The translations under genes and the position numbers were made by a program. Positions 10,269-16,707 of a stretch of DNA of 16,707 bases are shown here, in pieces. The DNA lies in contig MU617287.1 in the NCBI GenBank assembly GCA_025201705.1, positions 1 through 16,707 on the forward strand. Reading direction: 5' to 3'. Position 1 is the first letter of the stretch. Each line of letters starts with the position of its first letter. The stretch is from Dissophora ornata. Its lineage: Eukaryota; Mortierellomycota; Mortierellomycetes; Mortierellales; Mortierellaceae. Under the pieces are notes generated by a model. The model was not told the DNA's origin and did no database searches. It worked only from the letters and a program-made list of their open reading frames with translations.

Positions 10269-12303
10269 CGCCACCGAATTTTCTTTCAATTCGCTTACCG
10301 ACAATGGCGCCTACGAATGGCTCTTCGTTCATGGACTCGTCCTTAAATAGACTCTGGTAGCTTGTCTGGTTCTCAATATCGACTAGAGATGGATCCGGAG
10401 TGAAGGTAGGGTGCGAATGGTACCATCCTACGATCCTCATATTTCGCTTTTCAATCTCCTGGCGGACCTCAAACTCGGAAGTGGGGTCCATCTCCACATT
10501 GACGTGGTTCTGACCCGTAGGCAGAGAGCGGCAAGGGAAGATAGCCTTGATATGAATGGTTCGGGTCGCTGCACACCACTCACCAGCCAGGAATCCGATA
10601 ATTTCAGCCGTCATCAGATGAGCGTGGAAATCCATACCCAAAAGAACATTGGATTGGACCTTAATTCCGAACGGCTGGCATCCCAGTACCCCAGAGTTGG
10701 GCTGTCCACAAAACGGCTCGCACTTGACCATTGTCAAAGGGTCAAGGTCACTGGCCATCTGGCGGAAATTGATAGACGAGCGCTCCCTTACATTGCGAAG
10801 CCTGGCCTTGGAATAATCTGTCCTTCCTGTGTAGGCTGCTTCTGCTGGAGGACTATCAGCTCTGGTCTTTTCTTTGAATGATTCCTTGGCTAGTTTTGCG
10901 GGCTTACGACTTTTTTTTCGATTCAGAGGATAGAAGGAAATAATTATAAGTATTTTCTTTTGCAATAGAGTGGACGATCGACAACACATCCCCACAAATT
11001 ACGATGCCGCCCATGAATACATACATTTTCAATTCTTTCATCTCCTTGACGGCTTCCTTTACGCTCGCTTTGGTACTACTCTCTTTGGTACCACTCTCTG
11101 ATGTTGCGCTGGTCTTTTTCTCTTTTGCCAAAGCCTTCTCCGCCTTGGCCATCGCGCCCGATTGGGGTGTAAATACGGTGCCGCCTTGTGCAGGTAAAAG
11201 AGATGGATCTTCCAGTAGCCTCTGAGCTAGATAGGGTCGGGCAGCCGATGAATAAGGGTCAAGATCGTTTCCAGAGAGGGTGTATCCAGGTCCTGACTCC
11301 AGCACTCTGGCTGGCAGGGGTATGTTGTCCCTGAATAACTTGATGAAGTGTTTTTGGGCGTGACTCCTGATAGAGTTGGGGTCGCGCGTGGCGACATGCT
11401 CCTCAACCTAACGATGAGAAAGAAGGAAAAATATCTTTGTAGTCAGACAAAACGCTGCAAGGCCATGAACACGCTGCATGGTTGAGGCAAAGGATGGCGT
11501 TTCAAACCTACACTGCGCCAGTTTCGGCCAAAAATCTCAAGAGCCTCCACGAACGCATTCTCCTCCGTCTCTGTGTACATTCCAGTGTTAAATCCTACGA
11601 CGACCTCCTTGGCTTTCTTCACCTTTGGTGCAGGTGTAGGTGTAGGAACCTCCGGAGCCATCGCTACAACTTCCATCTTTTTTGTGTTCTGATCTTCCGA
11701 ACCATTCTGCACCACCACCGCCACTACAGGCTCTGCTGTTGTGACAACGGTGGCAGTATCATCGGCCTTGGTGGCTGTGCTGACGGTAGCTTCTAAAACC
11801 TTTGGAGCGGGCGTTGCTTTGGCAGTTGATTTAGGGGGTGGTGGTGGCGGCGGTGCTTGTTTTGCCCTTTTTCTTCCCTGATTAACTACATCCCAAAAAA
11901 AGCAAGATAGCCTTAGCCATTGAGCAATTGACCCAGCTCCTGGGGGCAAAAAAATGTTCCTGGGAAAAAAAAAGAAAAAAAAAAAAAAAGACATACCACC
12001 GCGTCTGCTCTTTGACTTTGGTCTGTAGTTATAATCGTTCCGATAGTCATCATCGTCGTCGGAATAGTCTCGATCACCCAAGGAGCTGTAATTAGCGTCG
12101 TTGTTGTATTCTGCATAATATCCATGTTGATCGTCCCCGCCCTCCTGAGCCAACAGTTGAGCAATCAGGGCTGAGCTCATTTCCTCCTCTTCCTCTTTAC
12201 TCAAAATTTTATCGCCAGAATCCACGGCCGATGAGGACCGGTCACTGAGCTTCTGCTTCTTGTTGGGCTTGGATCCCGTAGTGGCTGCTTTTTTGGGAGG
12301 CAT
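9322..12303 (-). CDS. MYSM1: MYSM1-like Myb/SANT + JAMM (MPN) histone H2A deubiquitinase-type protein
   Basis: Six exons joined in phase: 12303-11997, 11885-11512, 11407-11025, 10909-10299, 10190-10042, 9912-9322 (804 residues). Residues 1-200 are disordered, with Lys-rich, Glu-rich, Asp-rich and poly-Pro tracts. A SANT/Myb repeat spans about 204-250; the exon 2/3 splice builds 'GRNWRSVEEHVATRD', followed by the SHAQKH-type third helix (residues 242-247). An MPN domain spans about 435-560 with a complete JAMM zinc site: E457, H519-S-H521, S529, D532. This is the pattern of an active zinc deubiquitinase. After it 'GPYDELLPG' and 'NWFYI' match the MYSM1 layout. The C-terminus (about 660-804) is acidic and low-complexity. 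No SWIRM domain is visible between SANT and MPN, unlike animal MYSM1. Function as an H2A deubiquitinase is inferred from family membership. Introns are 104-129 bp, several with extreme T-tracts. Confidence 0.92.
10230..10267. repeat. A38 homopolymer (T38 on the transcribed strand) inside a MYSM1-like intron
   Basis: An uninterrupted run of 38 A on the plus strand. The gene is on the minus strand, so its pre-mRNA has a U38 run inside the intron 10191-10298, ending about 37 nt before the acceptor, in the polypyrimidine-tract zone. Run length may be affected by sequencing or assembly. Confidence 0.95.
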
Positions 12304-12531
12304 TTTTCTCGATTCGGAGGGTGTTCAATGTGCCTAGGGAGGGTGCTGCATGCGTTGGAGCATTAAACGCGCTTCGTCTCGCGAAGGAAGCATAAATAAA
12401 CATTCGCGGCGGCGAAACCCCTGTGTTGCACCCGCCGATTTCAGTGAAATTTCGTAACATATACGATTCTAAACGTCACCTTCACACAAAAAAAATTTAG
12501 TGTGCTCAATAAACGGGTCAACAATCACCTT
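12304..12531. other. Spacer between MYSM1-like start and gag inverted repeat
   Basis: A 228-bp stretch without a gene. It must contain the promoter and 5' UTR of the MYSM1-like gene (minus strand). An AT-rich block at about 12391-12401 and a GC-rich block at about 12402-12420 are the only features that stand out. The A-run at 12487-12495 lies between the gene and the element. Confidence 0.5.
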
Positions 12532-12658
12532 CTTTCTCGTCTCGTTTCCCCTGACTTTTTTGGAGGTCGACTGTTGACCGTTGAAGAGCACACGTTCACG
12601 CACCCATACATGCACACACTGTTCTTGAACCTACACAGACATCTCTTATTTTTTTATC

Positions 12659-12976
12659 ATGACCAACCACAACACCATGGATGTAGACATCCCCTCTACA
12701 GCTCAAGACCGCACTGAGATGGAGGCTGCAGTCAATAAACTGCCTGTCTCTCTCGACCGCTTGAAGGGTCTGTTGAAGCAGAATATGCAGAAACAGGCCT
12801 GTATTGTGGCTGATTATTCTCAGTTTGCGGTCCGAGAGTCCTTGACTGAAGAGGAGAGCATACGCAAGGTAGAGTTGAACACTCAACTTGATGCTACGCG
12901 AACTGACAAAGTTCAGATCGAGAAGCAAATAGAGGAGTGTGAAGCTGCTCTTACCAGTTTGGAGGAGAGTCGATAA
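12659..12976 (+). pseudogene. Coiled-coil N-terminal ORF of gag-like element, arm A
   Basis: 105 codons from ATG (context TATCATGACC) to TAA. The product is hydrophilic, with heptad-like Leu/Ile spacing and charged residues from about residue 25 to the end, consistent with a coiled coil as often seen at the N-terminus of fungal retrotransposon Gag. It carries no catalytic motif. The downstream gag-like frame overlaps it by about 38 nt in the +1 frame, so either the gag gene is broken here or the two are separate ORFs. The copy in arm B has 13 amino-acid differences. Confidence 0.6.
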
Positions 12977-13520
12977 TGTCCTTAAACTGGTGCGTCACTT
13001 TTTGGATTACAAAAGGGAGTCTCTACCTTTGGTTCCTGGTAGGCGTATCCCTATGGTTGCGTCTCTGGCACTTAAGTCAGTGCCAGGTCTTCCCGAGTTC
13101 CCAGATCTTGAGAGGGTATACCGAAGTGCTTCTTCATCAGATATGGTTTTTTCTTTCCTAAGGGACTTTGAGCGCAAGCTCCGAAGTGCCACTGGAAGCC
13201 AAGAGGTCTTTGAGATGTTATGTTATGCATACCTCAAGAGGGCTATTCTCGATCATGATGTGCTAGTCACATTCGAGAAGCTTATGGCTCCCACTAAAGA
13301 GTCTAATGCTTGGTCTTGGGAGACTTCCCGGTCCAAGTTCCTTCGGGCGGTGGATCAAGAGAGTGCGATGGGATACGTTATTCAACGTCTCTACTCGATT
13401 GCTCTGCGAGAAAACGAGGACTACAAATCCTTTGTTTCTCGCATCCGTGAGCTTCTCCTTCAGAAGTCCATCGGGGACAATCACCTTGATCTCATAGCTA
13501 GGATCGTTACAATGATCTCT
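12939..13520 (+). pseudogene. Gag-like (Ty3/Gypsy-type) retrotransposon fragment, arm A
   Basis: From about residue 10 of this frame the translation has the look of a retrotransposon Gag capsid: a region with 'IPMVASL' and 'GLPEFPDLERVY', then an all-helical stretch with 'SKFLRAVDQESAMGYVIQRLYSIA', 'EDYKSFVSRIRELLLQ'. That pattern (short aromatic-rich helices, 'F..R...L') is typical of LTR-element Gag; the assignment is by pattern recognition, not a search. The frame stays open through the centre to 13820, but beyond 13541 it reads the antisense of arm B. No zinc knuckle, protease or reverse transcriptase is present: the element is cut inside gag. Confidence 0.6.
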
Positions 13521-13541
13521 AACGAAAGCACGACCAAAGTG
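13521..13541. other. Short spacer at the centre of the inverted repeat
   Basis: Only 21 bp separate the two arms. The sequences on either side (ending AATGATCTCT and starting AGAGATCAGT) are already complementary, so the arms form a near-perfect palindrome with a small loop. Confidence 0.9.
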
Positions 13542-14043
13542 AGAGATCAGTGTAACGATCCTAACTATGAGATCAAGGTGATTGTCCCCGATGGACTTCT
13601 GAAGGAGAAGCTCACGGATGCGAGAAACAAAGGATTTGTAGTCCTCGTTTTCTCGCAGAGCAATCGAGTAGAGACGTTGAATAACGTATCCCATCGCACT
13701 CTCTTGATCCACCGCCCGAAGGAACTTGGACCGGGAAGTCTCATTAGGAGCCATAAGCTTCTCGAATGTGACCAGCACATCATGATCGAGAATAGCCCTC
13801 TTGAGGTATGCATAACATAACATCTCAAAGACCTCTTGACTTCCAGTGGCACTTCGGAGCCTGCGCTCAAAGTCCCTTAGGAAAGAAAAAACCATTTCTG
13901 ATGGAGAAGCACTTCGGTATACCCTCTCAAGATCTGGGAACTCGGGAAGACCTGTCACTGACTTAAGTGTCAGAGACGCCTACCAGGAACCAAAGGTAGA
14001 GATCCCTTTTTGTAATCCAAAAAGTGACGCACCAGTTTAAGGA
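13542..14043 (-). pseudogene. Gag-like fragment, arm B
   Basis: Second copy of the gag-like region, reading on the minus strand. It is broken: the 16-bp gap near 14000 shifts the frame, so the part after 'LPLVPG' continues in another frame starting with 'GLPEFPDLERVY'. The 24-bp net loss removes eight residues in frame. Differences from arm A elsewhere are scattered substitutions. Like arm A it stops at the palindrome centre, and the open frame then runs on into the antisense of arm A as far as 13263. Confidence 0.6.
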
Positions 14044-14045
14044 CG

Positions 14046-14363
14046 TTATCGACTCTCCTCCAAACTGGTAAGAGCAGCTTCACACTCCTCTATTTGCTTC
14101 TCGATCTGAACTTTGTCAGCTCGCGTAGCATCAAGTTGAGTGTTCAACTCTCCCTTGCGCATGTTCTCCTCTTCAGTCAAGGACTCTCGGACCGCAAACT
14201 GAGAATAATCAGCCACAATACAGGCTTGTTTCTGCTTATTTTGCTTCAACAGACCCTTCAAGCGGTCGAGAGAGGCATGCAGTTTATTGATTGCAGCCTT
14301 CATCTCAGTGTGGTCCTGAGTTGTGGAGGGGATGTCCACATCCATAGTGTTGTAGTTGGACAT
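14046..14363 (-). pseudogene. Coiled-coil N-terminal ORF of gag-like element, arm B
   Basis: 105 codons, same length and ends as the arm A copy, with 13 amino-acid changes (for example at residues 2, 4, 15 and 18). About two thirds of the nucleotide differences change the residue, which argues against selection for protein function since the copies split. The ATG context (TATCATGTCC) and a T-run just before it are shared with arm A. Confidence 0.6.
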
Positions 14364-14537
14364 GATAAAAAAATGAGGGATGTCTGTGTAAGTTAAAGAA
14401 TGGTGTGTGTGTGTATGGGTGTGTATGTGTGCTCTTCAACGGTCAATAGTAGACTTCAAAATTATGAGGGAAAACGAAAGACGAGAAACTAATTTATAGA
14501 GGATTCTTCATCAAATAAAAACTAACCCTACATTTCG

Positions 14538-15845
14538 TCAGAGGTACAAGGGTCGCTCCTGCTTCTCGACATGACTCTTGAGTATGTTCACAATATTGTG
14601 TCCTGCCAAGACATCGCGGTGCATGCTCTTCTTGCAATAGGTACAGTAGAGACGCCGGATGCTCTTGGTCTGGGCAACAAACTGCAGGCACCTGGGACAT
14701 TTTTTTGATGTGTAATACTCGTGCACACCGATAACCAGGTAGCCGAGCGCGCGTGCCTATGCAGTGGAAAGAGGGAGATCCAGCTTCTGTGCTTCAGGGT
14801 GGGGGGTTGTGCAACTGCCTTTTGCTTTGCAGCCAAGTTGATATGCCATTGGCGTCCCTCTCGACAGACGCTCTTCTTTCTGCAATTTCCGCTGCCTCTG
14901 TTGCGACGACCGCGACTGCCGCGCTTCTTCTTTTGCCGGTGACATCGTCGCTTGCCAATCTTGGGGTTCTTGTCCTGTGGTATGGAGCTGTATGTTCCGA
15001 CGACGAACGCTTGGCTGAGGTCGATGTCCAGATAGGACACCTGGTCAGTGTCGTCATCGGTGCAGCCCAACAGGCGCTTAACGTCGGCCTTGGACTTGAA
15101 CACGTTGCGCACCTCTATCAAGTGATCGCCAGTGCTGGCGGTGGTGGTGAGCAGACGATCTGGCAGCAAATCCGTATGGTAGCGCTTGTACTTCACGGAG
15201 TTCAGCTCGCGAACCTTGTACGCCAGAAGCTGGAGCTGATAACCGTCCGTCTTGATGGACCCACGCAGGAAATAGCCCTTTTCATGGTAGGACCTGGGAT
15301 CGAAACCGCCGCGCGAAGGGTGTTGATATGGGCGCGGATCTCGTCTGGCTCGACAATCTTGACGGCGGCGGCATTCGCACGCACAAAAAGGTGAATAGCT
15401 GGGTCGTTCGAGGTGAGATCCACCACTTGATCGCCCGGCAAATTGCCCTTTTTCGATCATCTTTTCCACCTATGTCAACACAAACAAAACGAGCGTCGAG
15501 TAAGAGTTTGTTGTCCACACAGATGATGCGAACAAAAAAAAAGAAAAGAAAAAAAGAGTCTTGACGAAGAAAGTCAGTATGATACCTTTTTGGATAGCGT
15601 CTTAGTTCCGTACTTGTAATGTCTCTTCATCTCCGCCGACAGCTGGGAGGCCACCGATCGAACCACAAAGCTGGGCGTGTACTCCTTGACACTCTTGAGC
15701 ATCTCAGCCTTCTTCTACTCAAACTTTTCCAGGTGACCCATCTCCTGCAAACGACCAATGAAGCTGTTCACGGCTGATCCGACCTTGTTATCGCCAGGCG
15801 CAAAACCCCTTCCGTGCCAGCACCTTTTTCTTGCCGAACGTGTTT
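14538..15845 (-). pseudogene. Degenerate Fanzor (eukaryotic TnpB-like RuvC nuclease) gene
   Basis: Read on the minus strand from about 15845: a block around 'VGSAVNSFIGRL', an in-frame TAG (15729-15731 area), 'YTPSFVVRSV...YGTKTLSKK' to 15586, a plausible GT..AG intron (15585-15470), then 'VEKMIEKGQ'. Frame changes occur near 15435 and 15310. The long frame 15310-14800 contains the RuvC-I motif 'LDIDLSQAF' (Asp at 15020-15022), followed by a basic 'GSRGRRNRGSG' stretch. After a frame break near 14760-14800, 'GVHEYYTSKKCPRC', 'LYCTYC' and 'HRDVLAGHNI' give the two CxxC zinc-finger pairs and the RuvC-III Asp (14613-14615); the stop is at 14538. Fanzors are RNA-guided DNA nucleases carried by eukaryotic transposons. 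The interval that should hold the RuvC-II Glu is largely deleted, so this copy cannot be active. A TnpB of bacterial origin is less likely given the intron. Confidence 0.82.
15470..15585 (-). other. Putative spliceosomal intron in the Fanzor relic
   Basis: GTATCA donor after 'TCC AAA AAG' and acceptor CATAG before 'GTG GAA AAG', phase 0, 116 bp, with a T-rich stretch inside. The size matches introns of the neighbouring genes, supporting a long residence of this element in the fungal genome. Confidence 0.65.
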
Positions 15846-15885
15846 TTTCACGACCTATAGCTCAGCCGCTTTCTTTCGCCCGTCT

Positions 15886-16246
15886 ATGTCGGCCGATATC
15901 ATCGAGGACCGGATAGACGACCCCAACGACCAACGATAGTCACAACGACAAACGCCAACGATGATGCCAACGACAGCACCAACAATTACAATATTCACCA
16001 CAATAGTAACACCGGTGGCATCTTTGAGCAAGACTCACTCAGAAACCTGCTGCTGCAGCGCTAGCAGTACTCAATTCACAGGTTTACACCCAACTCGAAT
16101 ACGAGAGGGCCAGGAGGGAGGAGGAAGAAAGGCGTCGTCGGAGGGGAGCAGAGGAAGAGAGAGACTTTGAGGATGTAGAAAAAGAACTTTGCAACAATTG
16201 GGCGCATGATTGTCGAACTGATGAACAAAAAAAGTCAAAGATATGA
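15886..16246 (+). pseudogene. Broken coding-like stretch, Asn/Asp-rich then Arg/Glu-rich (unknown)
   Basis: Not recognised. Three plus-strand pieces in different frames look like one former exon set: ATG at 15886 with 'ADIIEDRIDDPND' ending at a TAG (15937-15939); 'NDDANDSTNNYNIHHN' continuing to a TAG at 16060-16062; and a frame open from 16028 to a TGA at 16244 with 'YTQLEYERARREEEERRRRR' and a charged tail. Short CCAACGA-type repeats (about 15920-15980) could have caused the frame changes by slippage. An acceptor-like CACAG before 16082 could also mean splicing. No domain is visible. Confidence 0.3.
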
Positions 16247-16411
16247 TGTAGCATCATCAGTTGATCATCGCGTGACGTCAACACTGATTTTGAACTAGGA
16301 CCCACAAAAAGATTTCGCGTAGTATTTATTTCCACCGCGTCCATCAATTTGGGGAGGGGTCCTGGAAGAGAGGGATAAGAATGATTAGGTGATCTTCATG
16401 GGGTGCGATGC

Positions 16412-16633
16412 CTAGACCAGCTCCTGATACGCCTCGACACCCATCTTTTGATTCTCCCAGCAATGCAGATTGCAGACAACAGAGCCAAGGCCCAATAAAT
16501 TGAAGAGTAGGAAAAATCGCCAGCGTTTTTCGTGTGTGCCCCCAGTGGTATTATTGGGTGAATTTCCCGCGTCAGGGTAAAAAAGATTGATTATAAAACA
16601 AAAAAACAGAGGGTAGAGGCGGTGCAGGGTCAA
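16412..16633 (-). CDS. Possible terminal exon with a membrane-spanning segment (unknown)
   Basis: Minus-strand open frame ending in TAG at 16412-16414. After a Lys/Arg pair it has a hydrophobic stretch ('FFLLFNLLGLGSVVCNL') long enough to cross a membrane, then a short polar tail. There is no upstream ATG, and I found no clear acceptor close to its start. It may be the last exon of a gene to the right of the window or a chance frame. I do not recognise the family. Confidence 0.25.
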   Translation of the reverse strand: MTLHRLYPLFFCFIINLFYPDAGNSPNNTTGGTHEKRWRFFLLFNLLGLGSVVCNLHCWENQKMGVEAYQELV

Positions 16634-16664
16634 GACGAAAAGTACGTATATAGTCTAATGCACC

Positions 16665-16696
16665 TTGTGTCATTGTGTCATTGTGTCATTGTGGCG
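16665..16696. repeat. 8-bp tandem repeat, unit TTGTGTCA
   Basis: Three exact copies (16665-16672, 16673-16680, 16681-16688) and a fourth degenerate one (TTGTGGCG). On the minus strand the unit reads TGACACAA. Confidence 0.9.
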
Positions 16697-16707
16697 TAAA
16701 TAAACAT

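Larger units (their letters stand above)
12532..13520 (+). repeat. Left arm (A) of a large inverted repeat carrying a gag-like retroelement 5' part
   Basis: This 989-bp arm reads on the plus strand as leader, coiled-coil ORF and gag-like ORF, and is repeated in reverse orientation at 13542-14490. I aligned the first ORF of both arms base by base and counted about 19 differences in 318 positions (~94% identity). The outer homology ends near 'TTCTCGTC', after which the flanks are unrelated. Arm A is longer than arm B by exactly the sum of two gaps, 16 and 24 bp. No LTR or target-site duplication is visible. Confidence 0.93.
13542..14490 (-). repeat. Right arm (B) of the inverted repeat
   Basis: Reverse-complement copy of arm A, 949 bp. 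Relative to A it lacks 16 bp (A positions about 13047-13062, flanked in A by GCG on both sides) and, in net length, 24 bp around A 13290-13320. Its leader is GT-rich (about 14401-14432). It ends 47 bp before the stop codon of the Fanzor relic. Confidence 0.93.

Noticed and set aside
12532..14490. The two arms as LTRs or terminal inverted repeats of one DNA transposon
   Set aside because: The arms carry coding sequence of one gag gene in opposite orientation, with only 21 bp between them and no internal transposase; no direct terminal repeats or target-site duplication were seen.
14753..15394. 213-codon plus-strand frame, Ala/Val/Leu-rich, resembling a membrane protein
   Set aside because: It is antisense to the Fanzor relic, whose RuvC-I and basic motifs explain the region; the hydrophobicity is the mirror of Asp/Glu/Lys/Asn codons on the other strand.
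1..16707. CRISPR array or bacterial operon
   Set aside because: No regularly spaced direct repeats; the genes are intron-split and encode eukaryotic families.

Overview
The window reads as nuclear DNA of an intron-rich filamentous fungus. The gene set and the Fanzor-type relic would fit an early-diverging lineage such as Mortierellomycotina or Mucoromycota, but that placement is an inference. Three tandem protein-coding genes, all on the minus strand, fill roughly 1-12300. Their introns are mostly 67-135 bp with GT..AG ends and T-rich tracts before the acceptor. Every splice junction proposed here was checked for reading phase, and the three spliced models stay open throughout.

Layout: (1) 84-3310, an HtrA-family serine protease with PDZ domains of the Nma111/Ynm3 type; its last exon(s) lie beyond the left edge. 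(2) 4004-7909, a nine-exon gene for a TPR protein of the Ypp1/TTC7 family, the scaffold of the plasma-membrane PI4-kinase complex. (3) 9322-12303, a six-exon gene for a Myb/SANT plus MPN (JAMM) protein resembling the histone H2A deubiquitinase MYSM1, without a visible SWIRM domain. The spacers between them (3311-4003 and 7910-9321) hold purine-rich microsatellites and homopolymer runs but no gene that I can support. The three genes work in protein quality control/apoptosis, phosphoinositide signalling at the plasma membrane and chromatin; nothing suggests a shared pathway.

The right quarter (about 12530-16250) is a mobile-element graveyard. It opens with a near-perfect head-to-head inverted repeat: two arms of 989 and 949 bp, separated by only 21 bp. 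Each arm carries the leader, a coiled-coil ORF and the 5' part of a retrotransposon gag-like gene. Transcription across it would give one RNA able to fold into a stem of about 0.95 kb. Just 47 bp beyond its right arm lies the 3' end of a degenerate Fanzor (eukaryotic TnpB-like RuvC nuclease) gene on the minus strand. The Fanzor relic still shows a RuvC-I motif, a double CxxC zinc finger and a RuvC-III motif, but it has frameshifts, an in-frame stop and an internal deletion.

The last part (15850-16707) contains an Asn/Asp-rich and Arg/Glu-rich coding-like stretch broken into three frames, a possible membrane-spanning terminal exon on the minus strand, and an 8-bp tandem repeat at the right edge. 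The most unusual structure is the gag inverted repeat abutting the Fanzor relic.
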